The notes under the pieces: model-generated
The model's database searches: none
What the model was told of the DNA's origin: nothing
What the model saw: the letters and a program-made list of their open reading frames with translations, nothing else
Assembly: GCA_905215755.1 (NCBI GenBank)
Contig: CAJMRE010000021.1
Coordinates: forward strand, 1-35,162
Length of the DNA: 35,162 bases
Direction of reading: 5' to 3'
Source of the DNA: an uncultured bacterium
GTDB taxonomy: Bacteria; Actinomycetota; Coriobacteriia; Coriobacteriales; Coriobacteriaceae
In this document: piece by piece, positions 30,746 through 35,162 of the stretch
How the letters are laid out: every line of letters starts with the position of its first letter
Position numbering within the stretch: position 1 is the stretch's first letter
Program-made: the position numbers and the translations under genes

Positions 30746-31455
30746 TACTGACCCCTCCTCTCGGAGTTACGACGACGAGGACGGGAAGAGCCCTCGAGTG
30801 CAGGGTTGGGAACAGGCTGGCCCGGGAGCTTCTCGCCCAGGTAGATCCAGACCTTCACGCCGCAAGCGCCCATGGTGGTGCTGGCGACAGCCGTGCCATA
30901 GTCGATCTTGGCACGGAGGGTGTGCAGAGGCACGCGACCCTCACGGTACCACTCACGACGGCCCATCTCGGCACCGCCGAGACGACCGGAGCACTGGATA
31001 CGGATGCCCTTGGCGCCGGCCTTGCGGGCGGACTGGACAGCCTTGCGCATAGCGCGACGGAAGGCAACGCGGCCCTCGAGCTGCTCAGCGATAGACTGAG
31101 CAACGAGGTTGGCGTCGAGCTCGGGGCGCTTGATCTCGACAACGTCGACGGAGAGCTGGCCCTTGGAGACGCCAGCGACCTTCTCGAGCTCAGTGCGGAG
31201 GGTATCGATCTCGGCACCCTTCTTACCGATGACAACGCCGGGGCGAGCGGTGAGGATGATGACCTTCACCTTGTCGCCAGCGCGCTCGATCTCGACGCGG
31301 GAGACAGCTGCGCGGGAAAGACGCTTCTCGAGGTACTTGCGAATCTCGAGATCGTTACCGAGGGTCTTAGCGTAATCCTTCTCTGCGAACCAGCGGGAGC
31401 GCCAGTTCTCGGTGATGCCAAGACGGAAGCCGGTGGGGTAGACTTTCTGACCCAT
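30745..31455 (-). CDS. rpsC: 30S ribosomal protein S3
   Basis: A 236-residue protein of the mRNA entry channel. MGQKVYPTGFRLGITENWRS begins the N-terminal domain, GVVIGKKGAEIDTLRTEL is the KH-domain GxxG region, and IDYGTAVASTTMGACGVKVW the C-terminal domain. It overlaps rplP by one base. Confidence 0.98.
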   Translation of the reverse strand: MGQKVYPTGFRLGITENWRSRWFAEKDYAKTLGNDLEIRKYLEKRLSRAAVSRVEIERAGDKVKVIILTARPGVVIGKKGAEIDTLRTELEKVAGVSKGQLSVDVVEIKRPELDANLVAQSIAEQLEGRVAFRRAMRKAVQSARKAGAKGIRIQCSGRLGGAEMGRREWYREGRVPLHTLRAKIDYGTAVASTTMGACGVKVWIYLGEKLPGQPVPNPALEGSSRPRRRNSERRGQ

Positions 31456-31461
31456 ACAGCT

Positions 31462-31833
31462 TTACGCCTCCTTTCGAGGAGCAACGACGACGGTGATGTG
31501 GGAAGTACGCTTCAGAATGCGAGAAGCGGAACCCTTGGCGCGGGGACGGATGCGCTTAAGCGTCGGACCCTCGTCAACATAGGCAGCGGCGACAACCAGG
31601 TTGTCGGCACGCAGACCGTTGTTGTTCTCGGCGTTCGCAACGGCGGAACGGAGAACCTTCTCGACATCCACGGCGACGGCGCGGTCGCAGAAGTGGAGGA
31701 TGTCGAAGGCCTGAGCGACAGGCTTGCGGCGGATCAGATCGACCACCAGGCGGGCCTTGCTGGGGGAAACACGCACGTACTTAGCGACGGCGCGAACCTC
31801 GGTGGCCTCAGTTTCAATAGACTTAGTTGCCAT
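31462..31833 (-). CDS. rplV: 50S ribosomal protein L22
   Basis: A 123-residue protein lining the exit tunnel. AVAKYVRVSPSKARLVVDLI and the C-terminal hairpin GPTLKRIRPRAKGSASRIL with KRTSHITVVV are characteristic; this hairpin is where macrolide-resistance changes usually occur, and no change is evident by eye. Confidence 0.98.
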   Translation of the reverse strand: MATKSIETEATEVRAVAKYVRVSPSKARLVVDLIRRKPVAQAFDILHFCDRAVAVDVEKVLRSAVANAENNNGLRADNLVVAAAYVDEGPTLKRIRPRAKGSASRILKRTSHITVVVAPRKEA

Positions 31834-31847
31834 TTACGGTTAACCCC

Positions 31848-32108
31848 CTATTTGGCCTTGTGGCCACGGAACGTACGAGTCGGCGCGAACTCGCCGAGCT
31901 TGTGACCAACCATGGACTCGGTAACATACACGGGCACATGCTTGCGGCCGTCGTGGACGGCGATGGTGTGACCAACCATCTCGGGGAAGATGGTGGACGC
32001 GCGGGACCAGGTCTTCACGACGTCCTTCTTGCCAGCCTCGTTCATCGCGGTGATACGCGAGAGAAGGCGAGTCTCCACGAACGGGCCCTTTTTGAGACTT
32101 CTGCTCAT
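31848..32108 (-). CDS. rpsS: 30S ribosomal protein S19
   Basis: An 86-residue head protein that pairs with S13. MSRSLKKGPFVETRLL, KTWSRASTIFPEMVGHTIAV and VGHKLGEFAPTRTFRGH are conserved blocks. It is 14 bp before rplV. Confidence 0.98.
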   Translation of the reverse strand: MSRSLKKGPFVETRLLSRITAMNEAGKKDVVKTWSRASTIFPEMVGHTIAVHDGRKHVPVYVTESMVGHKLGEFAPTRTFRGHKAK

Positions 32109-32140
32109 AAGTGCTTTCTCCTAAAACTCGGTATCCGAAA

Positions 32141-32971
32141 TTACTTCTTACGGCGACGAATGATGTGCTGGTTCGAGACCTTCTTCTTCTTGCGCGTACG
32201 AAGGCCCTTCGTCGGCTTACCCCAGGGGGTAACGGAGGGACGACCAGAGGTGTGGTTCTTGCCCTCGCCACCGCCGTGCGGGTGGTCGACAGGGTTCATG
32301 ACGGTACCGCGGACGGTCGGGCGCACGTTCATGTGACGCTTACGGCCGGCCTTGCCGATGACGATGTTGGAGTGATCGGCGTTGCCGACCTCACCGACGG
32401 TGGCGCGGCAGGTAACGAGGATGCGGCGCATCTCGGAGGAAGGCATACGGACGATGGCGTACTTGCCCTCCTTACCCATCAGCTGGCAGGAGTTACCGGC
32501 GGAACGGGCGATAGCAGCGCCCTTGCCCGGCTGGAACTCGACGGCGTGGATGAGCGTACCGACGGGGATGTCGGCGAGGGGCAGAGCGTTGCCCGGCTTG
32601 ATGTCGGCGTCAGAACCGGACATGATGGTCTGACCGACCTCGAGGCCCTTGGGGGCCAGGATGTAGCGCTTCTCACCGTCAGCGTAGTGCAGCAGAGCGA
32701 TGCGAGCGGAACGGTTCGGATCGTACTCGATCGTGGCAACCTTGGCGGGCACGCCGTCCTTATTGCGCTTGAAGTCGATCACGCGGTAACGACGCTTCAC
32801 GCCGCCGCCCTGGTGGCGGGTGGTGATGCGGCCGTTGTTGTTACGACCGGCCTTCTTGGGCAGGGGCTCGAGAAGAGACTTCTCGGGCTTGGTGCAGGTG
32901 ATCTCGGAGAAGTCGGAGATCGTCTGCCAACGCCTACCAGCGGAGGTCGGCTTAAGGTGCTTTACAGCCAT
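32141..32971 (-). CDS. rplB: 50S ribosomal protein L2
   Basis: A 276-residue protein near the peptidyl-transferase centre. GRNNNGRITTRHQGGGVKRR, then VGNADHSNIVIGKAGRKR and the highly conserved NPVDHPHGGGEGK (catalytic-centre His) are present. The start MAVKHLKP at 32971 follows GAAAGGGATTGTA; the longer in-frame extension lacks a site. An atypical 179-nt leader separates it from rplW. Confidence 0.98.
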   Translation of the reverse strand: MAVKHLKPTSAGRRWQTISDFSEITCTKPEKSLLEPLPKKAGRNNNGRITTRHQGGGVKRRYRVIDFKRNKDGVPAKVATIEYDPNRSARIALLHYADGEKRYILAPKGLEVGQTIMSGSDADIKPGNALPLADIPVGTLIHAVEFQPGKGAAIARSAGNSCQLMGKEGKYAIVRMPSSEMRRILVTCRATVGEVGNADHSNIVIGKAGRKRHMNVRPTVRGTVMNPVDHPHGGGEGKNHTSGRPSVTPWGKPTKGLRTRKKKKVSNQHIIRRRKK

Positions 32972-33150
32972 TACAATCCCTTTCAATAGGAATCCGTTAG
33001 CCATCGCAGACAGGGATTCGAGGTTCTGCCTCGGGTGCGATGACACCGGACGTATACACGGTTCCGGGCGTGTCCATTTTATACGCCCAAAACCTTGAGC
33101 TCTCGCCTCCCCTATTTGGGAGGCATGAGCTCACTCAACAGCAGCGAGTC
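32972..33150 (-). promoter_or_regulatory. Internal leader before rplB with hairpins and a motif shared with the rplC leader
   Basis: After the rplW stop come, on the minus strand, a hairpin with stem GCCTCCC / GGGGAGGC, then GGGCGT...ACGCCC, then the segment at 33077-33052 (ACACG-CCCGGAAC-CGTGT hairpin followed by ATAC). The last segment matches 23 of 26 bases at 34942-34917 before rplC. The first hairpin may attenuate; the shared stem-loop may bind a ribosomal protein or mark an internal promoter or processing site. Confidence 0.5.
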
Positions 33151-33438
33151 TTAGGCCTGGTTGCCAAAGACCTCGATGGTGTCGCCCTCGGCCAGCGTGA
33201 CGATGGCCTTCTTCCAAGAACGGGTCTTGCCGGCGACATAGCGCACGCGCTTGGTCTTGGGCTTGACCGTCAGGGTGTTCACGCGAACGACCTTGACGCC
33301 GAAGATCTCCTCGACAGCGTCCTTGATCTGATACTTGTTAGCATCCTTGGCGACCTCGAACGTGTACTTGTTCAGCTCCATGCCGGAGAAGGAACGCTCG
33401 GACACGATCGGACGGATGATGATCTCGTGGGCGGTCAT
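33151..33438 (-). CDS. rplW: 50S ribosomal protein L23
   Basis: A 95-residue exit-tunnel protein that docks trigger factor and SRP. MTAHEIIIRPIVSERSFSGM, YTFEVAKDANKYQIKDAVEE and FGVKVVRVNTLTVKPK are diagnostic. It starts at the base after the rplD stop, so the two are tightly coupled. Confidence 0.98.
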   Translation of the reverse strand: MTAHEIIIRPIVSERSFSGMELNKYTFEVAKDANKYQIKDAVEEIFGVKVVRVNTLTVKPKTKRVRYVAGKTRSWKKAIVTLAEGDTIEVFGNQA

Positions 33439-34065
33439 TTATGCAAGCACCTCCCCGAAGTGAGCGGCGATGTCGGCGGGCATCAGCACAGCGTTATTGT
33501 TGACGAGATCGTAGGTGTTGGCCTCGTCAGCGGTGATGATGAACGTCTTGGGAATGTTGCGGAACGACAGGTAGGCGTTGACGTCCTCATCGCGAACGAT
33601 GATGGTCAGACGCTTGCCCTCAAGGCCGAGAGCCTTGAGCATGGCGACGGCAGCCTTGGTGGAAGGCTTCTCGAAGCCGTAGTCGTCGACGAGCACGAGC
33701 TCGCCATCGGCCAGCTTGGCGGACAGCGCGGAGCGCATAGCCAGCTTGACCTCCTTGTTGTTCATACGCTTAGCGTAGGAACGGGGCTTGGGGGCGAAGA
33801 CAACGCCACCGTGACGCCACTGGGCAGCACGGATGGAACCCTGGCGGGCACGGCCGGTGCCCTTCTGACGCCAAGGCTTCTTGCCGCCACCGGAAACCTC
33901 AGAGCGGCCCTTAGCGGACTGGGTGCCCTGACGCCAAGAGGCCATCTGGCACTTGACGATGTGGTGCATAACGTGGATGTTCGGCTCGATGCCGTACACC
34001 TCAGCGGCGAGCTCGGCCTCGGCGACCTTCTTGCCCTCGCTGTTCTTTACTTCAAACTTTGCCAT
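33439..34065 (-). CDS. rplD: 50S ribosomal protein L4
   Basis: A 208-residue protein. WRQGTQSAKGRSEVSGGGKK and PWRQKGTGRARQGSIRAAQW form the tunnel loop; the globular part ends AVLMPADIAAHFGEVLA. In E. coli L4 represses its own S10 operon through the leader RNA, so it is a candidate ligand for the leader motifs described here. Confidence 0.98.
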   Translation of the reverse strand: MAKFEVKNSEGKKVAEAELAAEVYGIEPNIHVMHHIVKCQMASWRQGTQSAKGRSEVSGGGKKPWRQKGTGRARQGSIRAAQWRHGGVVFAPKPRSYAKRMNNKEVKLAMRSALSAKLADGELVLVDDYGFEKPSTKAAVAMLKALGLEGKRLTIIVRDEDVNAYLSFRNIPKTFIITADEANTYDLVNNNAVLMPADIAAHFGEVLA

Positions 34066-34111
34066 TTAAGTGTTCTCCTTGGTATGACGCTGGGCTAAAT
34101 GGGCTGGGCCC

Positions 34112-34732
34112 TTAGGCCATACGGATGGCGACGAGACCATTCTTGGCACCCGGGACAGCGCCCTTGACCAAGATGAGGTTCTGCTCGGCATCGATGCGGA
34201 CAACGGAAAGGTTCTTGACGGTAACGCGCTCGTTACCCATGTGACCGGCCATCTTGACGCCCTTGAGGACGCGCGCAGGATAGGCGCACTGACCGATAGA
34301 ACCGGGGTGACGCTGGAAGTGAGAACCATGCGTCATAGGACCGCGGCGCTGACCCCAGCGCTTGATGCGACCCTGGAAGCCCTTACCCTTGGAGGTACCG
34401 ATGACGTCGACCTTCTCGACATCAGCGAAATCAGCGACGGTGACGACCTCGCCGACCTTGTGCTCCTCGCCGTTCTCGACGCGGACCTCACGAAGGAAGC
34501 GGACAGGCTCGACGCCAGCCTTGGCGAAGTGACCAGCCATGGGCTTGTTCACGTTCTTGGCCTTGATGTCGCCGAAACCGATCTGGACGGCGTCATAGCC
34601 GTCGGTTGCCTGAGTTTTAACCTGCGAGACAGCGCAGGGGCCAGCCTGGATGACCGTGACGGGAACGACGTTGTCGTCCTCGTCCCAAACCTGGGTCATG
34701 CCAATCTTGCGGCCGAGAATCATGCTGATCAA
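34112..34732 (-). CDS. rplC: 50S ribosomal protein L3
   Basis: A 206-residue protein near the peptidyl-transferase centre. ILGRKIGMTQVWDEDDNVVP, VIGTSKGKGFQGRIKRWGQ and MTHGSHFQRHPGSIGQ are diagnostic. A TTG start at 34732 (MISMILGRKIGMTQV) is chosen over the ATG at 34723 because it matches the length of the Bacillus L3 N-terminus (MTKGILGRKIGMTQV) and has GGGA 7 nt upstream; no site serves the ATG. Initiation may therefore be deliberately weak. No rpsJ precedes it. Confidence 0.95.
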   Translation of the reverse strand: MISMILGRKIGMTQVWDEDDNVVPVTVIQAGPCAVSQVKTQATDGYDAVQIGFGDIKAKNVNKPMAGHFAKAGVEPVRFLREVRVENGEEHKVGEVVTVADFADVEKVDVIGTSKGKGFQGRIKRWGQRRGPMTHGSHFQRHPGSIGQCAYPARVLKGVKMAGHMGNERVTVKNLSVVRIDAEQNLILVKGAVPGAKNGLVAIRMA

Positions 34733-34984
34733 GATATGATCCCAACTCTCGCGTGGTCTTGGGACAATGCGTACACCACCGAGCGTACGCCCCTAGAGGA
34801 CCACTACTTACACGACGTGCTCCCCAGCCTTGTATTTCGCCCGGACTACCTGACAACCCTATTAAGCAGGCATTTTGTCCAGCCAGAATACTCCCCTGGT
34901 TTCACACAGCTGTTTAGTATACACGGCTGCGGGCGTATCCATCGAGATTCATATTTCACTCACATTGTTTACGCAGGTAAAGTG
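34733..34984 (-). promoter_or_regulatory. rplC leader region with -10 candidate and conserved hairpin motif
   Basis: No gene is present on either strand. On the minus strand the hairpin ATACG-CCCGCAGC-CGTGT (within 34942-34917) is followed by TATACT (34921-34916), either a -10 hexamer or part of the motif. The -35 region is poor. The roughly 185 nt from there to the TTG start would be a long leader, as expected for autogenous control of the S10 operon. Confidence 0.45.
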
Positions 34985-35162
34985 CGTGGCACGTTCCCAG
35001 TGTGCGGCGGAGGGGGGCGGGCCTGAGACATATTAAGGTTGCTGCTCTACAGTCCTGCTCACGACGGAGAGCACATTAAGTGCTCTCCTGTTCGTGCGGA
35101 ACTCGCGACAACCTTAATATGTCTCAGGCCCGCCCCCTCCGCCGCACACTGGGAACGCCACG
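34985..35162. repeat. 178-bp near-palindrome at the window end
   Basis: The left arm (34985-35041, 57 nt) and right arm (35109-35162, 54 nt) are inverted copies differing only by an extra AC near the outer end and one extra G in a G-run. The arms contain GGGCGGGCCTGAGACATATT. The 67-nt centre is diverged but holds a perfect inner hairpin GGAGAGCAC-ATTAA-GTGCTCTCC (35066-35088). It could be a MITE-like element, a large terminator, or a fold-back at a contig end. Confidence 0.8.

Noticed and set aside
34733..35162. rpsJ (S10) upstream of rplC
   Set aside because: All frames on both strands were read; no S10-like sequence is present, only leader and palindrome sequence.

Overview
The window looks like a chromosomal segment of a high-GC gut anaerobe of the class Coriobacteriia, most likely Collinsella or a close relative. 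This is inferred from GC-rich codon use, the ribosomal protein sequences and the set of selenium-linked purine genes; no search was run. No rRNA, tRNA or CRISPR array was seen.

Left edge and purine block (1-1558 and 11841-21568). Minus-strand genes encode the start of a YgeY hydrolase and YgeX (2,3-diaminopropionate ammonia-lyase). About 10 kb further on, a minus-strand set runs in transcription order: NCS2 xanthine/uracil-type permease, SsnA aminohydrolase, YgfK flavoprotein, a four-cluster ferredoxin and XdhD molybdenum hydroxylase. Together these match the anaerobic purine/uric-acid catabolic genes of gut bacteria. A YheO-type PAS/HTH regulator is divergent from each half (1836-2489 and 21568-22224). 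A RidA enamine deaminase (22349-22726) lies just beyond and fits the 2-aminoacrylate chemistry of YgeX. No separate FAD subunit (YgfM/XdhB type) is present; the ferredoxin occupies that part of the operon.

Accessory block (about 2600-11700). This separates the two purine parts. It holds a Pro/Ala-rich single-pass membrane protein, a GmrSD-like DUF262/DUF1524 nuclease, and a three-gene set: DEDDh exonuclease, a small apparently frameshifted ORF, and an unrecognised 787-residue protein with a long glycine-rich hydrophobic segment. A DUF4143-type AAA ATPase follows. Five copies of a 23-bp repeat lie directly upstream of the ATPase.

Middle (23027-28447). A U32/DUF3656 protein and an RluA-type pseudouridine synthase form a probable RNA-modification pair. 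They are followed by a 0.4-kb repeat-rich gap with three 80-bp-spaced inverted repeats between two nearly identical 37-bp hairpins. Then come a Gfo/Idh/MocA oxidoreductase and a DeoR regulator in one minus-strand operon, with three ATGCGCAT palindromes upstream.

Right part (28882-35162). The S10/spc ribosomal protein operon is on the minus strand: rplC, rplD, rplW, rplB, rpsS, rplV, rpsC, rplP, rpmC, rpsQ, rplN, rplX, ending in a strong terminator. rpsJ is not found upstream of rplC and rplE and later spc genes do not follow rplX, so the cluster is cut at both ends compared with the usual order. A 26-nt motif able to form a hairpin is shared by the rplC leader and an unusual 179-nt gap before rplB. 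The window ends inside a 178-bp near-palindrome.
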